Made by a program: the position numbers and the translations under genes. Source: Betaproteobacteria bacterium UKL13-2 (lineage in GTDB: Bacteria; Pseudomonadota; Gammaproteobacteria; Burkholderiales; Usitatibacteraceae). From it: DNA of 64,000 bases. Positions 1 to 10,674 of this stretch are shown in pieces (position 1 is the stretch's first letter; every line of letters starts with the position of its first letter). Under the pieces are notes generated by a model, which was not told the origin of the DNA, made no database searches, and saw only the letters and a list, made by a program, of their open reading frames with translations. The stretch covers positions 2,785,733 through 2,849,732 of the forward strand of contig CP012157.1 of the NCBI GenBank assembly GCA_001602455.1, given 5' to 3'.

Positions 1-82
1 TGGCGGTCGCCGCATCAACTTCTGCCTTCGAAAAAAGCAGATCGGAATCGGTCATGATGGCATTGGCTTCGTCGAGCGTCAT
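1..82 (-). CDS. hpt: Probable hypoxanthine phosphoribosyltransferase, N-terminal fragment
   Basis: Only the first 27 codons are inside the window; the gene runs off the left edge. The start is an ATG at 82-80 with no clear Shine-Dalgarno sequence; a second in-frame ATG at 55-53 is possible. The visible residues (MTLDEANAIM, then DSDLLFSKAEVDAA) resemble the N-terminus of betaproteobacterial hypoxanthine-guanine phosphoribosyltransferases, which salvage hypoxanthine/guanine with PRPP in the cytoplasm. The catalytic PRPP loop lies outside the window, so the call rests on a short stretch. It lies 50 bp downstream of galU on the same strand. Confidence 0.45.
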   Translation of the reverse strand, partial: MTLDEANAIMTDSDLLFSKAEVDAATA

Positions 83-132
83 ATTGTGGCAATCTAGAAA
101 TAAAAAATGGTTGGCTGAGACGATGCGTGGGG

Positions 133-1014
133 TCAGAGATGTTTTAAGTGTTTCGTAAAGGCCGCGCCAACTTCGGGGTGCTTCATTCCAAGCGCCACCG
201 TTGCCTGAAGATAACCCAACTTGGAGCCGCAATCGTAACGCATTCCGTCGAATTCATAGGCAAACACTTTTTCTTTCTTGAGCAGTGCGGCAATCCCGTC
301 AGTCAACTGTATTTCCTTTCCGACCCCGGTTTGAATTTTCTCAAGATGTGCAAAGATGGCAGGCGTCAGGATGTAGCGCCCAACAACACTAAACGTCGAT
401 GGCGCATCTTCTATCTTTGGCTTCTCAACGATGCCTGACATCAGCGACATGCGCTCGCCTTTTTTCTTCGACAAATGTTTGGATGCGACGATGCCGTAGG
501 ACGACACCTCGCTTTTCGGCACTTCAAGACACCCCAGCACAGAACTCGCGTGTTCTTCAAACCGCTCCACCATTTGCCGCATCACAGGCACCTTGGCATC
601 GATCAAATCATCTGCCAAGATCACCGCAAAGGGCTCGTCACCGACCAGGTGCTTGGCGCACAACACCGCGTGCCCCAGCCCTAGTGCTTCGGGCTGGCGA
701 ACGTAGACATACTGGAGCTTGGTCGGCAGCATATTACGCACTTCATGCAGCAGCTTTTGTTTCCCCTTGAGTTGAAGCTCGGCTTCGAGCTCATAGGCTT
801 TATCAAAATGATCCTCAATGGTTCGCTTGCCCCGGCCCGTCACAAAAATCATTTCCGTAATACCTGCGGCGGCGGCTTCCTCCACCGCATATTGAATCAG
901 CGGCTTATCGACCACGGGCAGCATTTCTTTCGGGCTCGCCTTGGTGGCCGGCAAAAACCTTGTACCGAGTCCTGCCACCGGGAATACTGCCTTGGTGATT
1001 TTTTTTACTTTCAT
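133..1014 (-). CDS. galU: UTP-glucose-1-phosphate uridylyltransferase
   Basis: Makes UDP-glucose from UTP and glucose-1-phosphate in the cytoplasm, feeding envelope polysaccharide synthesis. The 293-residue length is normal for bacterial GalU. The nucleotide-binding signature [20 protein letters not shown] occupies about residues 15-34, and the conserved VEKP segment is present near residue 196. The ATG at 1014 is preceded by AGGTGAG at suitable spacing. It starts 13 bp after the ligA stop codon, so the two are probably co-transcribed. UDP-glucose is the substrate of the GalE-type epimerase at 57.6 kb and, after oxidation, the source of UDP-glucuronate for the epimerase at 58.8 kb. Confidence 0.95.
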   Translation of the reverse strand: MKVKKITKAVFPVAGLGTRFLPATKASPKEMLPVVDKPLIQYAVEEAAAAGITEMIFVTGRGKRTIEDHFDKAYELEAELQLKGKQKLLHEVRNMLPTKLQYVYVRQPEALGLGHAVLCAKHLVGDEPFAVILADDLIDAKVPVMRQMVERFEEHASSVLGCLEVPKSEVSSYGIVASKHLSKKKGERMSLMSGIVEKPKIEDAPSTFSVVGRYILTPAIFAHLEKIQTGVGKEIQLTDGIAALLKKEKVFAYEFDGMRYDCGSKLGYLQATVALGMKHPEVGAAFTKHLKHL

Positions 1015-1027
1015 GTGTCGATCTCAC

Positions 1028-3124
<2,097 letters not shown>

Positions 3125-4293
3125 CTATGCGTATAAGCGTAATGCAACCGACGAGCCGGGCGTCACGCCGCGCTGCTGCATTTCACCCGTAATGCCGTGA
3201 ATCGTTTCAGCGATCACCTTGCGCCCGCTCGCGGTCAACAGCTTCTTATTGTCATCGACCAGTTCACCATGCAGAACATCCGCAAACTGAAGCGCCAGGT
3301 GAACATACGCTCAAAAATCTGGCCAGGCTGCGGCGTGCGTGGCACATCAAGTGCAAAGTAATTTGCGTGAAATACGGTAGCTCGCCACGCAGTGTCGGTG
3401 CCTCGTGGGTATTGCCGTTACGCAACGAAAACAATGTGCGACCATAGTCGTCTTTGAGCACATACTCGCCCGATGCAAGCGCCACAAGTCCCTGCGCTTC
3501 CGCCACCCCTCTGACCTTGGTCGCGGCGAAGGTCACGCCATTTTTTCCAGCGATATTCACCGCAATTTCGATATCGGTTTCAGCGCAGAACTGATCGACC
3601 ATCTGCGCCCGCCGCTGGGCTTGATTGACATCTTCTCGCTGCGACACCGCGCCAATGCTCGCCGCAAACGATGCCATCGCGTCGTCGAACTGAGCCAACA
3701 CCGACGCTTCGACCGCGCCAGCGCGATTGGCGAGTTGCAATGCGGCGCGAATCTCGCGGTACTCAGCATCGAGCGTCGGGTCGATTGGCTGCCAGAGCCC
3801 CCACAAGCCCTTCCCAAAGGATGTTTCCGCCTAGTGAATGCGACTGTTCGATCATCGGCGCATAGACATCGGCATGCACCGGGGTATCGGCCAGCATCAT
3901 CGCAATGGTGTCAACTTCAGCGTTGATGGCCGGAACCAACTCGCTCGCAGCACCACGAACAAGGTTTCGTGGTTCGACCATCTCCTCGGCTGGTAAACGA
4001 CCAACTGGTGCCGCGACCGGCGCCGTCAAATCGTCGAGCGCCACTTGCTCGGCAACATCCAACTTGCCAAACGACGGTTCACGTCGCTCAAACGTACCAG
4101 ACGCACCAAACGCACCAGACGCAGCAGACGCCAGACGCACAGGCTCGTCGAACAGTGCGTCGCTACGCTCCGGCGCGAACATTTGTTCCGCACGCTTCTT
4201 GTAACGCGACTCTTGCCACCGGTTATAGACGATCACCCCAACGATAATGACCGCGATGATGCCAATAAGAACAAGCTGAAAGTCAGAGATCAT
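3125..4293 (-). pseudogene. zipA: Cell division protein ZipA, reading frame broken three times
   Basis: ZipA tethers FtsZ to the inner membrane. The N-terminal frame (4293 down to about 3800) gives a membrane anchor (residues 5-24, ending VIVYNRWQESRY) followed by a linker. The C-terminal FtsZ-binding domain is present but split over two further frames. Break 1 is at about 3800, in a run of five G on the coding strand; removing one G joins WEGLV to GLWQPIDP. Break 2 is near 3366, where one base is missing between GELPYF and ANYFALDVPR. Break 3 is near 3297, where one C is missing between ERMFT and LALQFADVLHGEL. After repair the protein ends SSVALRLYA and stops at 3125. Two breaks sit at homopolymer-like sites, so sequencing error is as likely as true decay. 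Its place between smc and ligA supports the identity. Confidence 0.85.
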
Positions 4294-4312
4294 GATATGA
4301 GCAAACTCTAGG

Positions 4313-4360
4313 ATTGGCGGGCATTTTCAGACAAAAATAGCTGAAACACCGCGCCAATTG
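4313..4360. repeat. REP-like hairpin, degenerate copy
   Basis: Imperfect stem-loop in the smc-zipA gap: GGCGGGCATTTTCAG, then an A-rich loop, then CTGAAACACCGCGCC. It belongs to the same ~40-bp family as the copies near 20650, 27153, 29502, 50502 and 57530, but its right arm is more diverged. Confidence 0.55.
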
Positions 4361-4387
4361 GACACATTACAAACTGGATCATTGTAC

Positions 4388-7300
4388 TCAAGCCGCAACC
4401 GCCTGCACCGGCTTTGCCGCAAACCGCTTTGCCGCATCAATATCCACTTCAACAATACGCGAGCACCCCGGCTCATTCATCGTCACCCCAACAAGCTGCT
4501 CGCCCATTTCCATCGTCACCTTGTTATGGGTAATGAACAAGAACTGCGTCGAGACCGACATCTTCTTCACCAGCTCGCAAAAGCGATCTGTATTGGAGTC
4601 ATCCAGTGGTGCGTCCACCTCGTCTAACAAACAAAACGGTGCGGGGTTAAGTCGGAACAGCGAAAACACGAGCGACAGCGCGGTTAGCGCCTTTTCGCCG
4701 CCAGACAACAATTGAATCGAAGAATTTTTCTTGCCGGGTGGCTGCGCGAATACCTGCAACCCTGAATCGAGAATTTCTTCCCCGGTGAGCTTCAAGTATG
4801 CATTGCCGCCGCCGAAGAGCGACGGGAACAGCTCCATAAAGTTCTTGTTCACCGTCTCGAAGGTTGCTTGTAACAAGTCGCGCGTTTCACGGTCAATGCG
4901 CTTAATCGCTGCTTCCAAGGTCTCGACCGCCTCTTTCAAGTCGGCCGACTGCGCGTCTAAGAATTCTTTACGCACACTCGCTTGTTCGAGTTCTTGCAGC
5001 GCCGCCAAGTTCACCGCCCCGAGCGCCGTAATCTCTTGGGTAAGACGATTGATTTCGGCTTGGTACGCCGTCGAACGTGTCTTCTTCTCGACTAAATCGG
5101 CGAGCTCCTCAAGGTTGCCACCGTTATCCAGCAATTGTTGCGTAAACGTTTCCTCGTTGATGCGCGCCTCCTGCTCCTTCATGCGCAACTCAGTCATCTT
5201 ATCGCGCAGCGGCTGCAGGCTTTGCTCGATTGCATGGCGCTGATCGTCAAGCGTCTTCAGCTTGCCGCCCGCCGCATCCATCGCCTCACGCGCCGCCGCC
5301 AAGGCCTGCTCGCGCTGCGAGCGCAGTTCAAGTGCCTGCTGTAGTCGCTCGCGGATGTTGCCTTCTTGCAAACTGTCCAGCTCGGTGGCGAGCGCGGCAC
5401 GACTCGACGTTGTGGCGTCCCATCGCTTGGCCAATTGCGCCACCATCTCGGTCAGCGCCTTGATCTTGTCGTGGCAGGAACGCTCAAAATAATTTGCTTC
5501 TTGCGCGCTACGTTCGGCTGCATTGACACGTTCACGCGCCTCGGCTAGCGCCCGCTCGGCGTCACGCTGCTTGTCTTCGAGCGCCATCAGCTTATCGGTA
5601 ATCTCTGAAATTCGATTGCCGCCTTCTTCCAGCGCCGCTTGTGCCGCGGCCATCTCGGTGCGCTCTTGTTCGATCTCGCCATCGATCAAGGCCATTTCTT
5701 CGCGGATCGCGCCACGGCGGCCTTCTGCCTGCACAATCGCCTGCGTCAACTTGAGCGCGTCCATCTGCAAAGTGTGTTCACGATTTTTGGTTTCTTGCTG
5801 CTCGAATCGCAGACGGCGCAATACCTCTTGCGTCTGTTGCAAGATCAACTCAATGTCCTTGAGTTGCGCCTCAACCGCGTGACGCGCTTCAATCTTGGCC
5901 GGCAAATCAGCCTTCAGGCTTTCAATTTCGCGTTGGCGCTGCATCACGCCATGCAACTCCGATTGCGGCCCGTGGAAGGTCACGCCGTGCTGCGAATACA
6001 AGTGGCCCTTCGCCGTCACCAACACGGCACCAAACGGCAGGCTTGCCATCTTGGCACGCGCATCCGCTTCGTTTTCCAGCACAAACACATTGGCGAGACA
6101 CTCACGCACAAATGGCAGCACGGCCGCGTTATCGGCACTGACAAATTCAGCCAGTGGCTTAAGGCTGGCCGTATTCACCACACCCACGCTGCCGTTTTCA
6201 AGGTACAGCGACACCGCACCCGGTGGCGCATCGGTGGCGATGCGATCAATGACACTCGCATCATTGACCTTCATTGCGTTCAATCGCATACCGAGCGCCG
6301 ACTCAAGCGCGTCTTCCCAGCCCTCGCTGATCTTGATCGCCTGCCACAAGCGTGGCGCACTATCGAGCTGGTACTTGGCGAGCCACATTGCCAAGCGATT
6401 ATTGTTATCCATGCGAGCCTGCTGATTTTGTAGCGCCAACAACGCCGCTTCGATACGCGCAAGCTCGCGTGTTGCATTGCCAATTTGCTCGATGGCATCG
6501 CGGCGTTTGGACTCGAATTCATGCACACGCCGTTCCGCATCATTCAATTTTTCGTCAACAACGGCGAGCGCCTCTTGTGCCTCGGCGCGTTCGCCTTCGA
6601 CGCGCTCCAATTCGCCGTCCTCAGGCACGATGAGCGCCATGTTCTCAGTTGTCAATCGATTCTTGCGAAGCTCCAACTGCGACAGAATTTTAAGCGCGTT
6701 GTTCTCACGCGATTCGTTGAGTGCCTGATCGCTCTCGGCCACGCGAACTTCGTTATCAGCCACTTTCACCGTCGCTACCGCTGCGCGGACTTTCTCCTCA
6801 AACTGCGGCACTTCTGTACGCAACGCTTCGGCGCGTTCGCGCGCTTGGGCAACCTGATCAATACCGCTCGCCAGTTGGCTGTGCCAACGATCCAGTTCGG
6901 TCGTGGTGGCGTCACGGTTTGCTTCAATTTCCAACACTTGCTGTGCCAAGGCATCGACTTGTGCACCGAGCCGACGACGATTGTCTGCGAGGTAGTTGAT
7001 CTCTTGTTCGAGCTGCACCACCGCGCTATTGACTTCAAACATTGCCGCTTGGGCATGGGTCAACTGATCCGTCTCTGCGTAGTGGTCTTGGCGCAGCTTG
7101 TCTAAGGCTGTTTCAATCTCACGCAAGCGCGCCGTTTCGCCCTCAAATCCGGTCTCCGTTTTGATGATGTCATTGGCATAGCGTTCTTTGGCGGCGCGCG
7201 CCTCGCGCTGCTTCGTGTAAGCCCACAGGTTTTCATTGAGCTTCAGTTCAGTGTTTAACGCATGGTACTGGGCGGCCACCGCCGCTTGCTCGGTGAGCTT

Positions 7301-7918
7301 GTCAACGTTCTTGGTCAGCTCGCCCAAAATATCATCGACACGGTTCAAATTCTCTTTCGAGTCTTCGAGGCGCGCCTCAGTCTCCTTACGGCGTTCGCGA
7401 TACTTGGAGACGCCCGCGACTTCTTCCAAGAAAATACGTAACTCTTCTGGTTTGGACGTGATGACGCGCGAAATCATCCCCTGCTCGATGATTGCGTAGG
7501 CGCGTGGGCCTAGCCCCGTCCCCAAAAATACATCGGTGATATCACGGCGGCGTACGTGCTGGCCGTTGATGAAGTAGTCCGAATTTCCGTCGCGCGAGAG
7601 CACACGTTTCACCGATAACTCGGCGTATTGCCCCCACTGGCCCCCAATACGGCCAAGCGAATTGTCGAATACAAGCTCCACGCTGGCACGCGCCGACGGC
7701 TTACGCTGTGTCGAACCGTTGAAGATCACGTCTTCCATCTTTTCGCCACGCAAATTCTTGGCACTCGACTCGCCTAGCACCCATCGAACGGCATCGATCA
7801 CATTCGACTTACCACACCCATTAGGCCCAACGACGCCGACCAACTGGCCGGGCACTGCGATGGTTGTGGGGTCAACAAAACTCTTAAAACCGGCTAACTT
7901 GATCTGTGTAAGACGCAC
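4388..7918 (-). CDS. smc: Chromosome segregation protein SMC
   Basis: ATPase subunit of the bacterial condensin that organises newly replicated chromosomes, acting with ScpA/ScpB. The protein has 1176 residues, the normal size. The Walker A motif GPNGCGKSN is at residues 31-39. Long coiled coils rich in E, R, Q and A (about 170-500 and 670-1010) flank a hinge around 510-650. The C-terminal head has the ABC signature LSGGEKALTALSLVF and Walker B FCLLDEVDAPLDD, so both halves of the ATP site are intact. It is the first gene of the minus-strand block smc-zipA-ligA-galU. A palindrome lies 37 bp upstream of its start. Confidence 0.97.
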   Translation of the reverse strand: MRLTQIKLAGFKSFVDPTTIAVPGQLVGVVGPNGCGKSNVIDAVRWVLGESSAKNLRGEKMEDVIFNGSTQRKPSARASVELVFDNSLGRIGGQWGQYAELSVKRVLSRDGNSDYFINGQHVRRRDITDVFLGTGLGPRAYAIIEQGMISRVITSKPEELRIFLEEVAGVSKYRERRKETEARLEDSKENLNRVDDILGELTKNVDKLTEQAAVAAQYHALNTELKLNENLWAYTKQREARAAKERYANDIIKTETGFEGETARLREIETALDKLRQDHYAETDQLTHAQAAMFEVNSAVVQLEQEINYLADNRRRLGAQVDALAQQVLEIEANRDATTTELDRWHSQLASGIDQVAQARERAEALRTEVPQFEEKVRAAVATVKVADNEVRVAESDQALNESRENNALKILSQLELRKNRLTTENMALIVPEDGELERVEGERAEAQEALAVVDEKLNDAERRVHEFESKRRDAIEQIGNATRELARIEAALLALQNQQARMDNNNRLAMWLAKYQLDSAPRLWQAIKISEGWEDALESALGMRLNAMKVNDASVIDRIATDAPPGAVSLYLENGSVGVVNTASLKPLAEFVSADNAAVLPFVRECLANVFVLENEADARAKMASLPFGAVLVTAKGHLYSQHGVTFHGPQSELHGVMQRQREIESLKADLPAKIEARHAVEAQLKDIELILQQTQEVLRRLRFEQQETKNREHTLQMDALKLTQAIVQAEGRRGAIREEMALIDGEIEQERTEMAAAQAALEEGGNRISEITDKLMALEDKQRDAERALAEARERVNAAERSAQEANYFERSCHDKIKALTEMVAQLAKRWDATTSSRAALATELDSLQEGNIRERLQQALELRSQREQALAAAREAMDAAGGKLKTLDDQRHAIEQSLQPLRDKMTELRMKEQEARINEETFTQQLLDNGGNLEELADLVEKKTRSTAYQAEINRLTQEITALGAVNLAALQELEQASVRKEFLDAQSADLKEAVETLEAAIKRIDRETRDLLQATFETVNKNFMELFPSLFGGGNAYLKLTGEEILDSGLQVFAQPPGKKNSSIQLLSGGEKALTALSLVFSLFRLNPAPFCLLDEVDAPLDDSNTDRFCELVKKMSVSTQFLFITHNKVTMEMGEQLVGVTMNEPGCSRIVEVDIDAAKRFAAKPVQAVAA

Positions 7919-7954
7919 AACCCATCCTCTTCAAATTGCCACACGCTTTTTGCG

Positions 7955-7972
7955 GTCGTGAATGTTCACGAC
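7955..7972. promoter_or_regulatory. Perfect palindrome upstream of smc
   Basis: GTCGTGAATGTTCACGAC has eight-base arms around a TG centre. It lies in the 285-bp gap between the divergent smc and queF genes, 37 bp before the smc start. The position and symmetry suit a dimeric regulator or a hairpin in the smc leader. No known operator is recognised. Confidence 0.4.
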
Positions 7973-8115
7973 TATCCTAAAACGACCGCCATGCGCCTCT
8001 TTCATGTCGCCCGCCTCCAGCGCAGTTCGCGTCGGCGGCCGGGCATCCCGTACAATCCGGTGATTCTATCGTAACGAATACGTCAATCCCATCACCCTAT
8101 CGTCTGTCGTCCTTT

Positions 8116-8165
8116 CGTTCTATCGTTCTATCGTTCTATCGTTCCACCGCGCTATCGCTTGATCG
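8116..8165. repeat. Short tandem repeat TTCTATCG upstream of queF
   Basis: Three exact copies of the 8-mer GTTCTATC are followed by diverged copies (GTTCCACC, GCGCTATC, GCTTGATC), ending 39 bp before the queF ATG. The tract is direct and uninterrupted, so length change by slippage is possible. Function unknown. Confidence 0.7.
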
Positions 8166-8203
8166 TCCCTCCCCTCTTTTGCTCTTTTGAATAGACCACC
8201 ATC

Positions 8204-8740
8204 ATGTCACGCAAGACAAAATCCACTACCGCCTCACGCGCCACTTCAACATCCACCGCGACGTCGTCGGTTCCACAAGACACCATTGCCAAGTTAACCA
8301 AACTCGGCGACAAACCGACCGTCGACCCATCGACGCAACTCGATATTTTTCCCAATCCCGCACCGCATCGCGACTTTGTGATTCACATGCAAATCCCGGA
8401 ATTCACCTGCCTGTGTCCCAAAACCGGTCAGCCAGATTTCGCCACGCTCTACCTCGACTACATCCCGAACAAACGCTGCGTCGAACTCAAAAGTCTGAAA
8501 CTCTACATTTGGTCGTTTCGCGATCAGGGTAAATTCCATGAAGCCGTCACCAATGAAATTCTCGACCACATCGTTGCCGCCACGTCGCCGCGCTACGCAC
8601 GCCTGACGGCGAAGTTTTGGGTACGCGGTGGCGTCTTCACCACCATCGTGGCAGAGCATCGCACAAAGGGATGGACGCCACCACCGGCGGTCTCGCTGGC
8701 TTCATTTCCAGACGAATCGAGCGTCACGCAGCGCGGCTAA
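8204..8740 (+). CDS. queF: NADPH-dependent 7-cyano-7-deazaguanine reductase QueF
   Basis: Reduces preQ0 to preQ1 in queuosine tRNA modification. It is the short, unimodular (YkvM-type) form. The catalytic motif [13 protein letters not shown] has the nucleophile at Cys71 and the acid at Asp78, and [16 protein letters not shown] follows at about 102-117. It is 178 residues long, with a roughly 20-residue Ser/Thr-rich extension at the N-terminus that the family does not need. No other que genes are in the window. It is divergent from smc. Confidence 0.93.
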   Translation: MSRKTKSTTASRATSTSTATSSVPQDTIAKLTKLGDKPTVDPSTQLDIFPNPAPHRDFVIHMQIPEFTCLCPKTGQPDFATLYLDYIPNKRCVELKSLKLYIWSFRDQGKFHEAVTNEILDHIVAATSPRYARLTAKFWVRGGVFTTIVAEHRTKGWTPPPAVSLASFPDESSVTQRG

Positions 8741-8926
8741 ACACGCACTGAGGGCTTATCGCACAGAGCCGGTGGCGAGACAGGCGGCGAAGCGGGTGGC
8801 GGGTGGCGTGAAAACTTAATTAGTCTTGATTTTGATCAATTTTAACAAATTGTGACCCCAATTTCCGGTTGAAGGTCTACAATCTCGACTTCACCCATCC
8901 TCATTGAACGAGATTTGTCATCGCAT

Positions 8927-9979
8927 ATGCCCTCCATCGTTGAAGATTTGGCCGCGCTTGAGCGCTCCTTGGCGACGCAACCCGCTGATGCCATCGCCGT
9001 CTTAGTTAAATCGGCGGCAACACGCTTGCGTGAGTCGTCCGACAATGACGAACTCAACGCCATCGGCAAACAAATATTTGCAATGGGTCCAACGCTTTTT
9101 TCGCTCGGGCGCTCCCACGACGTGCTGCCCATCGTGCTGGCGCTGCACGAGCGGGCGGCGGATCTGGCGCTCGGGGAGTTACCGAGCCGCACGGCGACTC
9201 TCTGCGGGATTTTGTTCGCCGATACCGGTGATTTTTCATCGAGCCTCGACTACCAATCGTTCGCCCTGAAGAGCGCCGAGCAGGCGGGCGACATTCCAAG
9301 CGTGAGCCGCGCATGGAATAACATCGGTCTCGCCTTCGCCCAGTCCGGCCATCAAGCTCAAGCATGGACGGCGTTTGAGCGTGCCACTGAATTTGCCTCC
9401 GGTATTGGCGCGCCGACGGCTGCGCGGTTCACGGCGCATACGAATCTGGCGAGTCTGGCCTACACCTCGCGCGAAACCAAGCGCGGGCTACAGTTTGCGC
9501 TGCTGTCTCAGCGTGATCTTGACTGCGGGTCGCTGCGCGTCGATACGCTCAGCGTGATGCTATTTCATCGAAATTTCGTTCGCCTGTACATACAGGACAA
9601 AAACTTGGCGCTTGCCGAGTCTCATTTTGCCCAAATACACAAGCTGGCGACTGCACACCCAAGTGAGCGGGCAGCCGTCATGGTGCAAACACTGGCCGCC
9701 GAATTAGACCACGCACGAGGCGCGCCGGACCTCGCCCTGACGCGGCTTGAAGCAGCACTCACACGGTCACGCATTTCATGGCTGACCCTGCGCGACACCC
9801 TCGCCACGAGCATCCGGCTCGAGGCCGCCATTGGTCTGCCCGGACGCGCCCTCATTCGCTTGCGCGAGCTGTCGGAAATCCTGCATCGTCGCAATGTCGG
9901 TCACGCCAACCAACTGTGCAAGTTAGCCGTCTGGCGCCCCACAACGAAGCCAATCTACCGGGCTTTGATGGCTTTGTGA
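8927..9979 (+). CDS. TPR-like helical repeat protein, first gene of a signalling operon
   Basis: About 350 residues, soluble, with no signal peptide or membrane segment. The composition and spacing of helices (for example SRAWNNIGLAFAQSGHQAQA at about residues 128-147, and AAVMVQTLAAELDHARGAPD) look like tetratricopeptide repeats, which bind peptides or partner proteins. I chose the ATG at 8927; a TTG four codons upstream is possible. Its stop overlaps the next start as GTGA (9976-9979), which suggests translational coupling to the HD-GYP gene. Alternatively a one-base deletion near 9925-9950 split a TPR/HD-GYP fusion, because the second frame is open for about 200 bases before 9976. No specific function can be assigned. 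Confidence 0.7.
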   Translation: MPSIVEDLAALERSLATQPADAIAVLVKSAATRLRESSDNDELNAIGKQIFAMGPTLFSLGRSHDVLPIVLALHERAADLALGELPSRTATLCGILFADTGDFSSSLDYQSFALKSAEQAGDIPSVSRAWNNIGLAFAQSGHQAQAWTAFERATEFASGIGAPTAARFTAHTNLASLAYTSRETKRGLQFALLSQRDLDCGSLRVDTLSVMLFHRNFVRLYIQDKNLALAESHFAQIHKLATAHPSERAAVMVQTLAAELDHARGAPDLALTRLEAALTRSRISWLTLRDTLATSIRLEAAIGLPGRALIRLRELSEILHRRNVGHANQLCKLAVWRPTTKPIYRALMAL

Positions 9980-10674
9980 CGAACATTCTGCGGCCCCAGC
10001 TCGATGCACCGAACGCCCCAGAACACTGGAACGTATTGGCGCGCCTCGCCATCGGACACTCGCTGCAAATAGACGGCACCGGCGCCCACGGCCTGCGTGT
10101 GGCGGTGCTGGCTGAGTTATTGGCCATCGAGATTGGGTTCTCGGTCATCGAGGCCATTGAGATTGGCTTGGCCGCCCAGTTGCACGATATCGGCCAAGCC
10201 TACGGCCACGAGAATTTATTCCAGCGACACGACCTCAACATAGATGCAACGCGCCCTGAGACTCGCGACCACGCCGAGGCCGGCTGGACCATGCTCGCCG
10301 ACGATCAGCACCCACGCATCATGATGGCGCGCGAATGCGCGAAATACCATCACAGTTGGTGGAGCGGGGCCGGTTACCCGGCCGGCGTGGCCGGTCTCAG
10401 CATTCCATTACATGCGCGTATTTGTGCAGTCGCCGATGCCTTCGACGCACTGCTGTGTGAGCACGTCGCCGACAATCAATACACCATGCGCCGTGCACTT
10501 GATGAGACCAGTGCGATGTCTGGAACGCGGTTGGAACCAAAGCTGGTTCACGCGTTCTCAGGCGCACTTCGTCGCGAGATTCGTAATGAGGGCTTTGATC
10601 TCGACGCCGCCAATGGTTTGCAGGAGCTTCACCATTTTATTGAGTCGTATTCACAAAGTAGGGACTACATATGA
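9976..10674 (+). CDS. HD-GYP-type phosphohydrolase domain protein
   Basis: HD-GYP domains usually hydrolyse cyclic di-GMP. The metal motif LHDIGQ and the signature HHSWWSGAGYPAGVAG are clear, and the first histidine of the fold is in TGAHGLRV. The HDIG motif ends in Q where most family members have K, which may affect activity. The proposed GTG start at 9976 overlaps the upstream stop, giving 232 residues, enough for a complete domain. The frame is open further upstream (from about 9778), which is why a split fusion with the TPR protein cannot be excluded. The stop overlaps the next ATG by four bases. Confidence 0.78.
   Translation: MTNILRPQLDAPNAPEHWNVLARLAIGHSLQIDGTGAHGLRVAVLAELLAIEIGFSVIEAIEIGLAAQLHDIGQAYGHENLFQRHDLNIDATRPETRDHAEAGWTMLADDQHPRIMMARECAKYHHSWWSGAGYPAGVAGLSIPLHARICAVADAFDALLCEHVADNQYTMRRALDETSAMSGTRLEPKLVHAFSGALRREIRNEGFDLDAANGLQELHHFIESYSQSRDYI

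Noticed and set aside
7919-8203. PreQ1 riboswitch upstream of queF
   Set aside because: The leader is a short tandem repeat with no preQ1-type stem, A-rich tail or terminator; nothing matches the aptamer pattern.
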